A DNA stretch of 64,000 bases from Domibacillus aminovorans (GTDB lineage: Bacteria; Bacillota; Bacilli; Bacillales; Domibacillaceae): the NCBI RefSeq assembly GCF_001643235.1, contig NZ_LQWY01000073.1, positions 1 through 64,000 of the forward strand, read 5' to 3'. The notes under the pieces are model-generated. The model was not told where the DNA came from. It worked only from the letters and a program-made list of their open reading frames with translations, and ran no database searches. Of this stretch, positions 1 to 6,599 are shown in pieces. Each line of letters opens with the position of its first letter. Within the stretch, counting starts at the first letter, position 1. A program made the position numbers and the translations under genes.

Positions 1-38
1 GATATCCCTCTAAATTAGAGGTTATCACCCCTTATTAT
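1..38. other. Foreign sequence at the comGC junction, possibly the end of an insertion element
   Basis: The bases before the recognisable comGC reading frame do not encode the expected prepilin leader. They hold a perfect 6-bp hairpin (CCTCTA at 7-12, TAGAGG at 16-21, loop AAT) followed by TTATCACCCC, and an in-frame TAG at 16-18. A subterminal hairpin at a junction with no obvious duplication would fit the end of an IS200/IS605-type element. The normal codons here (Thr-Leu-Ile-Glu) could contain TTGAT, a known target of such elements. This is inference, because only 38 bases are visible; a contig edge in a repeat is an alternative. Confidence 0.35.
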
Positions 39-42
39 TGAA

Positions 43-318
43 ATGATGATTGTTTTACTTGTTATTACCGTCTTATTGTTCATTGCGATTCCGAATGTGG
101 CAAAACAAAGCCAGAACATCAATGCAAAAGGCTGCGATGCTTTTGCGCATATGGTACAAGGACAAGTGCAGGCGTATCGGATTGACAATAAGAAATTTCC
201 TGATTCCATTGAAACGATGGTAACAGATGGATACTTGCGAGAGGATGAAACGAAATGCCCTGGTGGTGGGGATATTACCATTGATGCGGAAGGCGCAGTT
301 TTGGTAAGTGAAACATAA
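43..318 (+). pseudogene. comGC: comGC, major competence pseudopilin, 5' end missing
   Basis: ComGC is the main subunit of the competence pseudopilus that lets transforming DNA reach the ComEA receptor. The visible part starts inside the conserved N-terminal helix (EMMIVLLVITVLLF) and runs through the soluble domain with two cysteines (CDAF and KCPGGG). The type-IV prepilin motif (G-F-T-L-I-E) that ComC peptidase cleaves is absent: upstream codons read R-L-S-P-L-I-I-E with a stop at 16-18 and no start codon. As it stands the gene cannot make a processable pilin. It overlaps comGD by 11 bp, as in an intact comG operon. Either it is truly interrupted, or the first bases belong to a repeat at a contig edge. 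Confidence 0.8.
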
Positions 319-751
319 AGAAGGCGGCTTTACGCTGTTGGAAATGATGCTTGTGTTAACGGTGTTTATGGCTTGCTTTGGGGCAGTACTCATTCCGATT
401 TTGAATGTAACGAACGAAGTAAATGAACAGCAATTTTTTAACCAGCTGGAGCGTGATTTGTTTGAAGCACAGTCGTATGCGATTTTGAATAATGTGCATG
501 TTAAGGTCAATTTTTATGAATCGGGGCTGCACAAATATACTATTTCCACGTATGAATATCCTCGTTACATTTTAGTCGAGCGAGATATTCCCGCGTACTT
601 CATTCCTGTAAAGGGAAGTATGATGGATATTATGTTTCAAAAAACGGGGATGACGAACCGGTTTGGCACTGTTTATTTTAAATCAGAAGAGAAGCGAACA
701 AAACTAATTTTTTTAATTGGAAGGGGACGTTTTTATTTTCTGGAAGAGTGA
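308..751 (+). CDS. comGD: ComGD, minor competence pseudopilin
   Basis: A minor pseudopilin of the competence transformation pilus. The 147-residue product starts at GTG 308 and carries a class III prepilin signal: short basic leader MKHKEG, then GFTLLE and a hydrophobic helix (about residues 8-30), so cleavage after the glycine by ComC is expected. The rest is a soluble pilin-like domain. The start lies inside the end of comGC and the gene overlaps comGE by 35 bp, giving the usual tightly coupled comG arrangement. Assignment rests on position and the leader motif, because the soluble domain is poorly conserved in this family. Confidence 0.85.
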   Translation: MKHKEGGFTLLEMMLVLTVFMACFGAVLIPILNVTNEVNEQQFFNQLERDLFEAQSYAILNNVHVKVNFYESGLHKYTISTYEYPRYILVERDIPAYFIPVKGSMMDIMFQKTGMTNRFGTVYFKSEEKRTKLIFLIGRGRFYFLEE

Positions 752-1049
752 AGAAGGATTTACATTGGCTGAAAGTCTTCTAGCGCTGACCGCATTGTTC
801 GTTGCAGCTACTTTTATTTTGCCATTTTGCATGAAAATTGAAGCTGAAACGTCAAATAGATGGGAGCGTCAGGAAGGAATGAGGAAATTATATGAAGAAG
901 CAGAATCGAGGGTGTATGTACCCGCTTCATTCACATATGAAATGGATACGCCTAATTTTACAGGCCGGATCTTTTGGGAAACAGAGAATGGAAAAGATCA
1001 GGCGTGTGTATCAACTACTGATAAAACGGTTTGTGTATCAGAACGATAG
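717..1049 (+). CDS. comGE: ComGE, minor competence pseudopilin
   Basis: Third pseudopilin gene of the comG operon, 110 residues from TTG 717. The leader ends in EEGFTLAES, a prepilin peptidase site, followed by a hydrophobic helix (about residues 16-38). The C-terminal half is a short soluble domain with one cysteine pair. The start is inside comGD and the end overlaps the start of comGF, so translation is probably coupled along the operon. Identity comes from operon order and the leader; sequence outside the leader is not diagnostic. Confidence 0.8.
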   Translation: MEGDVFIFWKSEEGFTLAESLLALTALFVAATFILPFCMKIEAETSNRWERQEGMRKLYEEAESRVYVPASFTYEMDTPNFTGRIFWETENGKDQACVSTTDKTVCVSER

Positions 1050-1464
1050 GGGCTATACCCTCGCTGAAGCTCTTATTGCACTGACTGTGTTCATGGCATG
1101 TGCTGCATCATTTCCATTATTGTATGATGCAGCGTATCGTATTGTAGAAGCAAGCAAATCTGAAAAAAATACGGAATGGGAAATTTTTATTGTACAGCTG
1201 CGCAATGAACTGCATCAATCCAGTAACTGGCATATATCGGGTGGAAAACTCAATTACGGAGTAGAAGGGTCCATCACATCGATCAGCCAGTATGAGGATA
1301 AACTCCGGAGACAAATAAACGGGCAGGGGCATGAAGTGATGCTGCAAAATGTGAAAAAAGCGACTTTTGCACTCGAAGGAGGGAAATTGTATATTCATGT
1401 TACCTTTCAAGATGGAGAAGAAGAAGGAACATCGCTTTATCCATTCAATCAAGCGTCTTCGTAA
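988..1464 (+). CDS. comGF: ComGF, competence pseudopilus protein
   Basis: Fourth of the comG minor pilins. I place the start at ATG 988 (MEKIRRVYQLL), giving 158 residues. An in-frame ATG at 892 would add an unlikely 32-residue extension inside comGE. The leader is long and basic and ends in DRGYTLAEA, a prepilin-type site with tyrosine in place of the usual phenylalanine, followed by a hydrophobic helix. The ComGF-like soluble domain follows. It overlaps comGE upstream and comGG downstream. Confidence 0.82.
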   Translation: MEKIRRVYQLLIKRFVYQNDRGYTLAEALIALTVFMACAASFPLLYDAAYRIVEASKSEKNTEWEIFIVQLRNELHQSSNWHISGGKLNYGVEGSITSISQYEDKLRRQINGQGHEVMLQNVKKATFALEGGKLYIHVTFQDGEEEGTSLYPFNQASS

Positions 1465-1822
1465 AAACGAATCGGGGATGATTTATCCCCACGTACTAGT
1501 ACTACTTTTTTTAATGAGTGCTGCTGCTGTGACGGCAACAGATGCAGCAGTGACAAAAATGAAAACAGCCGATCAGCTGACGGAATATTATGAAATGCGG
1601 CTAGTTGAACTGATGGCGGTTAGATTCGTGCTAAAAAACCCGGACACTGCTTCCTTTACAATGAAAACAAATAAAGGAACAACGGATGTACAGCTATTAG
1701 ATCAATCAGAAATAGAACGAAGCATTCGCATTACGACAACGAGAGGGAAGCGGCAGTTTTATGCTACATTTCTTTATAATAAAGAGAACAATCGACTTAC
1801 AAAGCGGATTGAGCATCAGTAA
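1412..1822 (+). CDS. comGG: ComGG, competence pseudopilus assembly protein
   Basis: Last gene of the comG operon, 136 residues from ATG 1412 (MEKKKEHRF). It has one N-terminal hydrophobic segment (about residues 27-46, YPHVLVLLFLMSAAAV) after a basic leader with ESGMIYP. This is the looser prepilin-like start typical of ComGG, which lacks a perfect GFTLxE. The start lies inside comGF. The last 26 bp overlap, tail to tail, the end of the convergent yqhG gene, so no room is left for a dedicated terminator. Confidence 0.8.
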   Translation: MEKKKEHRFIHSIKRLRKNESGMIYPHVLVLLFLMSAAAVTATDAAVTKMKTADQLTEYYEMRLVELMAVRFVLKNPDTASFTMKTNKGTTDVQLLDQSEIERSIRITTTRGKRQFYATFLYNKENNRLTKRIEHQ

Positions 1823-2600
1823 ATGTCTGAAAGCGGCCGGCAGATAAATAGAGGAGTCCGCCGTTCCAGACAGATAGTCGAATAGCAGGTTCGAAACGGC
1901 GGATAATCGCTTCTTTTTCACGTGTATATTCTTCACTGTCATCTGGATTATTTTCATAAAAAGAACGAAGTAATGAAATTTCCTTATCCTGTTTATTTTT
2001 TGCTTCTTTTGCCCATTCGTGGTTTTCCTGATTGAGTTCGTTCATTACCATTTGCTGAAGTCGCTTCAGCCCGCTTATAGGAGTAATGAACGGCGATAAC
2101 ACGTAATGAAAGGAAGGGATCGTTTGGGCAAAAGGAACATCGCTTATTTTGGTTAAAAAGTCACGCTGGATCGTTCCACTAATTAGATGAAGAGCGACCG
2201 ACTCGATTCTCTCTTTTTTACCGTTTGCTTCATACGAAATTAAAAAATGGACGAACAGCCATGGCTCCAGTTGAAGAGGCTTTATGGATGGACATTCTTC
2301 ATATAGACGGATAAATAGCGACTGTTGTCCGGCATAGTGAAGCAACTGATGAAACCTTGGCGAACCGAAGCTGATGTATTCTTCGTGGGCACGCAGCGGC
2401 TGACCGGTGTCTTTTACATAAAAAGAAACAGTCATTGGCGCCCCTTTTTCATTCAGCTGATCTTTATAGTGCCAGTAAAAAGGACGATTCATGATTGCTC
2501 GGTCCATCTGTTCGGACAACTCTACAGTAATCGACTGATCGTCTTGATGGGTAATCTGGCACTCGCAGGCTGTGAAAAACTGTTTGAGAAAAGTCATCAT
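1797..2600 (-). CDS. yqhG: YqhG family protein of unknown function
   Basis: A 267-residue protein that matches the YqhG family by content and position, next to the SNF2 helicase yqhH and the comG operon as in B. subtilis. It begins MMTFLKQFFTACECQ, after a GGAGTG ribosome binding site eight bases upstream. A longer frame open to 2765 lies inside yqhH and is unlikely to be used. No catalytic motif is apparent; the middle shows alternating hydrophobic strands and the C-terminal third is rich in charged helix (EYTREKEAIIRRFEPAIRL). It is probably co-transcribed after yqhH (7-bp gap). Its stop codon overlaps comGG. Confidence 0.8.
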   Translation of the reverse strand: MMTFLKQFFTACECQITHQDDQSITVELSEQMDRAIMNRPFYWHYKDQLNEKGAPMTVSFYVKDTGQPLRAHEEYISFGSPRFHQLLHYAGQQSLFIRLYEECPSIKPLQLEPWLFVHFLISYEANGKKERIESVALHLISGTIQRDFLTKISDVPFAQTIPSFHYVLSPFITPISGLKRLQQMVMNELNQENHEWAKEAKNKQDKEISLLRSFYENNPDDSEEYTREKEAIIRRFEPAIRLSVWNGGLLYLSAGRFQTFTDAQSAL

Positions 2601-2607
2601 ATATAAT

Positions 2608-4194
2608 TCACTCCAATGCAGCAGTAAGATTATGCACTTTAATTTCCCATTCACGAATGCTTTTTGAATGATGAAAGGCATCGTGCAAATGCTCTTCCAC
2701 CCAATTTTCCTCCAAAATATCATCCAGCTTGCCAATCGCTGACTGGAACAAATGAATTTTTTCATGCAACAGCGTCAGCATGCGATCTTCAACGGTTTGC
2801 TCATAAGCAAGATGATAAATGTGTACGTCTTGAACTTGTCCGAGACGATGAATGCGTCCGATCCGCTGTTCTAATTTCATCGGATTCCAAGGCAGGTCAA
2901 AGTTAATGAGCCGTCGGCAAAATTGTAAATTGAGCCCCTCACTGCCCGATTCTGTTGCAATAAAAACTTGAGCAGGCCCCTTAAACAGTTCAACCATCCA
3001 GTCTTTTTTCCCTTTTTTGAAATTACCTTGAAAGGAAACGGCTAATAATCCATTTTCTCTAAAGTAGTGTTCGAGATAGCGCTGCGTTGCCCGGTACTGT
3101 GTAAAGACAATTGTTTTTTCAGGGTGTTCTTTCATAATAGCCAATGTTTTTTCCGCTTTCGAATTCATGTTGATCTGTTCGGCTAAGAGGGCGACCTTCT
3201 CACATTTCTGTCCAGTTAGTTTTTGAATCGTACTAAGTGCGGCATATTTGCTGCTGCATGCTTCCCGTTGTAATGTGAGCAGGGTCATCGCATTTGGTAC
3301 ATCTTCTTTTAAATAGGCAAGTGAATCGTAAAATGCTTTTTCTTCTTTTGACGGAGTGATCCGGATCGTTTCGACACACCGTTTTATGGGCTGCCGATCC
3401 ATCTCATCCCGCTTGTTTCGAATCATGACCTTTTGCAGCAGCTCTTTAAAGGCATCCTGATCGTGAATGGACCGCTTTCCTTTTTTAAATCGGTTATTGA
3501 AAGATTCGCTATTACCAAAATGACCGGGTTTTAATAATGAAACGAGATGAAAGAGTTCATCAACGTTATTTTGTACAGGTGTCGCCGTTAAAAGCAGGCA
3601 GTATGTTTTCATCAAACGGCGGACAAATTGATAATTTAATGTAGCGGGATTTTTCAGACGATGCGCTTCGTCAATAATTACCATATCGAACATCGTATTT
3701 GCAATGGCATCCGCATATTTTGGTTGTTTGGCCGAATCAATAGAGGCAATTTGGACACCATTCCACGACCAGTCGGGTTTCTTTTTTTGCACGAGTGCAT
3801 AAATTTTACACTTATCACGTAGTTCTTTTGCCCACTGATTGACGAGAGAAGCAGGTGTCAAAATAAGGGTGCGCGATACAAGGCCCCGAAGCATGTATTC
3901 TTTTAAAATAAGACCGGCTTCAATTGTTTTCCCAAGTCCGACTTCATCTGCTAAAATAGCGGTTCCATTCATTTCTTCCATGACTGTCCGTGCTGCTTCT
4001 ATTTGGTGTGGCATAAAGTGAATGGAAGGGAGAAAATCAGGTGTCAGCAGTCCATGAAAATCAGTCGGAATAACGAGCTTTTTCGTTTCGGCTGCTAATG
4101 TAAAAAGCGGCCAGTTACTAACGACGGGAGCAGAATGGAGCCAGGCGGGTAGTTGCTTTTCCCATGAGTCATCAATTAAAATGGGCGGTTTCAA
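2608..4194 (-). CDS. yqhH: YqhH, SNF2-family DNA-dependent ATPase / helicase-like protein
   Basis: A 528-residue SNF2-type ATPase. Motifs run in order: Walker A in ADEVGLGKTIEAGLIL (about residues 80-95), DEAH box in MVIIDEAHRLKNP, motif III in LLLTATPVQNN, and the C-terminal helicase lobe with TIVFTQYRATQRYLE and the motif VI stretch QRIGRIHRLGQ. SNF2 ATPases translocate on duplex DNA and remodel bound proteins; bacterial members such as RapA act on RNA polymerase, but the role of YqhH is not known to me. Start is TTG 4194 with AAGGAGG ten bases upstream. It leads the yqhH-yqhG unit, divergent from the 4362 gene. Confidence 0.9.
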   Translation of the reverse strand: MKPPILIDDSWEKQLPAWLHSAPVVSNWPLFTLAAETKKLVIPTDFHGLLTPDFLPSIHFMPHQIEAARTVMEEMNGTAILADEVGLGKTIEAGLILKEYMLRGLVSRTLILTPASLVNQWAKELRDKCKIYALVQKKKPDWSWNGVQIASIDSAKQPKYADAIANTMFDMVIIDEAHRLKNPATLNYQFVRRLMKTYCLLLTATPVQNNVDELFHLVSLLKPGHFGNSESFNNRFKKGKRSIHDQDAFKELLQKVMIRNKRDEMDRQPIKRCVETIRITPSKEEKAFYDSLAYLKEDVPNAMTLLTLQREACSSKYAALSTIQKLTGQKCEKVALLAEQINMNSKAEKTLAIMKEHPEKTIVFTQYRATQRYLEHYFRENGLLAVSFQGNFKKGKKDWMVELFKGPAQVFIATESGSEGLNLQFCRRLINFDLPWNPMKLEQRIGRIHRLGQVQDVHIYHLAYEQTVEDRMLTLLHEKIHLFQSAIGKLDDILEENWVEEHLHDAFHHSKSIREWEIKVHNLTAALE

Positions 4195-4361
4195 CGTGAA
4201 AATACCTCCTTTTTAATCTAGTTGCTGATCGTTACAAAGCATGATACGATAAAAGAGAAATATGAGATCAGTATGTCCGAATGAATAAAATAGTATGAAT
4301 ACATAATGAAACAAAAAGTGTGTTACTTTTACGTAAAAACGGGTAGGAAGAAGGTTTTTGT

Positions 4362-4952
4362 ATGAAAAGAGCAGTCCTGTTATTCTTTGTTATATCGTTA
4401 GGTTTTATTTTATTGGCACGTTATCAAGCGGAGGATCCTGAGCCGGTCGAAGAAAAACCAATTGTGGAAGATAAAAAACCTGTTTTAGAAGAACCAAATC
4501 GGTTGTTTATAACAGAAAAAACAGATTCATTTGAGCTTGAGTTTGGAACAGGTTGGAAGGTATCACCAAATGGTGAAAAAGAAGCGGCTATTGAAGGACG
4601 TGGTCCGGATAGTGTAGAGGAAGGGGAAGGCGTACTCGTTGTGAAAGAGGGAGAAACAACGACACTATTTTCATGGCCAGCGGATGAAAAGCAAGAGACC
4701 GTTAAATATGTGGAGTGGAAAGATGACACGCATGTATACGTCATTGTTGGCTTTTCACAAGGCACAGTGACCAAAGGCGGCAGTTTGTATGAATTGAATG
4801 TGGAAACAGGGGATACGAAAGAGGTGGTCATATCGAATGACCCGAAAGAAGAAGTCGTCTTAGTAAACGTTGAGGAAGGAACATATACGCTCCACACATA
4901 TGAAGATGACAATTTTATGAACGGAAGCACTGAAGAGATTCCGTTACCATAA
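4362..4952 (+). CDS. Exported or membrane-anchored protein of unknown function
   Basis: I do not recognise this 196-residue protein with confidence. It starts MKRAVLLFFVISLGFILLA, a signal peptide or uncleaved membrane anchor with no lipobox cysteine. A Glu/Pro/Lys-rich linker follows (residues 22-46) and then a beta-rich acidic domain with spaced W and F-S-W-P elements, suggesting a small extracytoplasmic beta-propeller-like or DUF4652-like domain. It stands alone between the divergent yqhH and the convergent yqhL and ends in a shared bidirectional terminator. An extracytoplasmic location is inferred from the anchor. Confidence 0.65.
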   Translation: MKRAVLLFFVISLGFILLARYQAEDPEPVEEKPIVEDKKPVLEEPNRLFITEKTDSFELEFGTGWKVSPNGEKEAAIEGRGPDSVEEGEGVLVVKEGETTTLFSWPADEKQETVKYVEWKDDTHVYVIVGFSQGTVTKGGSLYELNVETGDTKEVVISNDPKEEVVLVNVEEGTYTLHTYEDDNFMNGSTEEIPLP

Positions 4953-4953
4953 T

Positions 4954-4984
4954 AAAAAAGGAGCATGTTCTGCTCCTTTTTTAT
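4954..4984. terminator. Bidirectional intrinsic terminator
   Basis: A 12-bp stem (4954-4965 with 4971-4982), AAAAAAGGAGCA / TGCTCCTTTTTT, with a five-base loop and U-tracts on both strands. It serves the 4362 gene and the convergent yqhL. Confidence 0.9.
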
Positions 4985-5355
4985 TTCGTTTTAATTTTAC
5001 CTGTCCATTTCTTAAATCCACCTTGCAAATGATAAATATCACGGTATCCTTTTCGATATAGCATCTGTGCAGCACGTCCGCTGCGAAGTCCACTTTGGCA
5101 ATACAAATAAACAGGTTTGTCGGGACGAATTTCTTTCATACGCTGCTTCATTTGCGTAACGGGAATATTGCGTGCACCGAGAATGTGTCCGCTATTATAT
5201 TCATTCGGTTCGCGCACATCAATGAGCTGCGCTTTCCGGTATCCTAGCACAAAATCTTCTTGGCTGAGCGGTTTCACCGCACGTTTTTGGGAGAAATACA
5301 TAAAGAGAGCGTACAAAATCATCGCTCCAAGCACTGCGGCAATAGAATAAAGCAA
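4981..5355 (-). CDS. yqhL: YqhL, membrane-anchored rhodanese-like protein
   Basis: A 124-residue single-domain rhodanese with an N-terminal membrane segment (residues 1-20), so the domain should lie at the membrane. The domain shows QLIDVREPNEY, GHILGARNIP and the active-site loop YLYCQSGLRSGRAA with the sulfur-carrying cysteine. Start is TTG 5355, preceded by AAAGGGG at nine bases. In B. subtilis yqhL lies beside lipM, and the same pair is seen here in divergent orientation. The physiological sulfur acceptor is unknown. Confidence 0.88.
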   Translation of the reverse strand: MLYSIAAVLGAMILYALFMYFSQKRAVKPLSQEDFVLGYRKAQLIDVREPNEYNSGHILGARNIPVTQMKQRMKEIRPDKPVYLYCQSGLRSGRAAQMLYRKGYRDIYHLQGGFKKWTGKIKTK

Positions 5356-5519
5356 CGTCGTGTTCCCCTTTCAAATAAACTGCTTCTTTCATTATATCTA
5401 TATGCTCATCAGATGAAAAGAAAATTCTCTTTTAAAAAAGCAGTGTTCACGGCTTTGATTTTTACACTTGATTTGTTAGACTATACAAGGGAATCAACAA
5501 TGAAAAGAAGGCGTTAATC

Positions 5520-6356
5520 ATGAAGAAAGAAAGATGGGCATTTCTTGACACGGGCAATCATAGCGCTGCGTATAATATGGCGGTAGATGAAGCACTGCTT
5601 GATTGGCACAGTAAAGGTAAGATTCCGCCAGTTGTCCGATTTTATGGATGGGAGCCGGCAGCACTGTCGATCGGTTACTTTCAAAAAGCGGAAAAAGAAG
5701 TGAACTTTAACGCGCTTCAGGAGCAGGGTATTGGCTTTGTACGCCGTCCAACCGGTGGCAGAGGCGTATTGCATGAGCATGAACTAACGTATAGCGTCAT
5801 CGTTAGTGAAGAGCATCCTAAAATGCCTGTGGGTGTCACAGAAGCATACAGAGTCATTTCAGAAGGTGTGCTGCAAGGATTTCGGGCACTCGGTCTAGAT
5901 GCTGAATTTGCCGTGCCGAGAACGGAAGAAGAGAAAGCGAGTTTGAAAAATCCGCGCTCTAGCGTCTGTTTTGATGCGCCAAGCTGGTATGAGCTTGTCG
6001 TTGAAGGCAGAAAAGTGGCAGGTAGTGCACAGACGAGGCAAAAAGGTGTGATTTTGCAGCATGGGTCGATTTTGCTTGAGATTGATGAGGACAAGCTGTT
6101 TAGCTTATTTCACTATTCAAGCGACCGGACGAAAGAACGGATGAAACGTGCTTTTAAAGATAAAGCTGTTGCGATTAATGCGCTTTGCTCAAACCGTGTG
6201 ACGTTGAATGAAGCACGTATTGCATTTAAACAGGGATTTGAAAAAGGACTTAATATTGAACTAGAACCGCTCGTTTTAACAGAGGAGCAAGTTTATCAAA
6301 TTGAAACGATTCAAAGAGAACGCTATGAAAATCGTGAATGGAATTTCCGGAGATAA
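5520..6356 (+). CDS. lipM: Octanoyl-[acyl-carrier-protein]:protein N-octanoyltransferase LipM
   Basis: LipM moves octanoate from acyl carrier protein onto GcvH, the first step of lipoate assembly in Bacillus; LipA and LipL complete it. The 278-residue product has the family motif [18 protein letters not shown] (about residues 75-92), the acyl-accepting Cys150 in [14 protein letters not shown], and the lysine in GRKVAGSAQ. Length and the Cys150 position match B. subtilis LipM. Lipoylated partners encoded in this window include the E2 subunit BkdB. The gcvT-gcvP genes that flank this locus in B. subtilis are not present here. Confidence 0.93.
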   Translation: MKKERWAFLDTGNHSAAYNMAVDEALLDWHSKGKIPPVVRFYGWEPAALSIGYFQKAEKEVNFNALQEQGIGFVRRPTGGRGVLHEHELTYSVIVSEEHPKMPVGVTEAYRVISEGVLQGFRALGLDAEFAVPRTEEEKASLKNPRSSVCFDAPSWYELVVEGRKVAGSAQTRQKGVILQHGSILLEIDEDKLFSLFHYSSDRTKERMKRAFKDKAVAINALCSNRVTLNEARIAFKQGFEKGLNIELEPLVLTEEQVYQIETIQRERYENREWNFRR

Positions 6357-6362
6357 AAGTTC

Positions 6363-6384
6363 TCGGGCGGTCGCCTGATTTTTT
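6363..6384 (+). terminator. Intrinsic terminator after lipM
   Basis: Stem TCGGGC / GCCTGA (6363-6368 with 6373-6378, one G-U pair), loop GGTC, then six T residues. Confidence 0.65.
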
Positions 6385-6460
6385 ATCCTCGGAAAATATT
6401 TTTATGCGTTTATTTTACAGGGATTGAGCCTGTTCACGACTTTTTTAGTAAAAAGGCGGC

Positions 6461-6528
6461 TTGACAAAAAAAAGATTCTCACTCAATATGTAGAATATGA
6501 ATAAAGAAACAAACACAATATATTGTGT
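6461..6528 (+). promoter_or_regulatory. nrdJ promoter region with tandem NrdR boxes
   Basis: A TTGACA -35 element lies at 6461-6466; 17 bp on, CAATAT at 6484-6489 is a poor -10 candidate. Two 16-bp NrdR-type operators follow: box 1 at 6481-6496 (ACTCAATATGTAGAAT, about 12 of 16 consensus positions) and box 2 at 6513-6528 (ACACAATATATTGTGT, a perfect palindrome). Their start-to-start spacing is 32 bp, about three helical turns, as known for NrdR sites. Box 1 overlaps the putative -10. Repression of nrdJ by NrdR when nucleotide levels are high is the expected outcome. Confidence 0.85.
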
Positions 6529-6599
6529 TTGTTTTCGTTTTTTCTACTAAAACATGGGTATATGATTTAATGAAACAGAATAATAAAGGAGTTGTTTGC

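Noticed and set aside
6357..6599. Cobalamin riboswitch before nrdJ
   Set aside because: No B12-box or multi-stem structure; the region is filled by a terminator and NrdR boxes.
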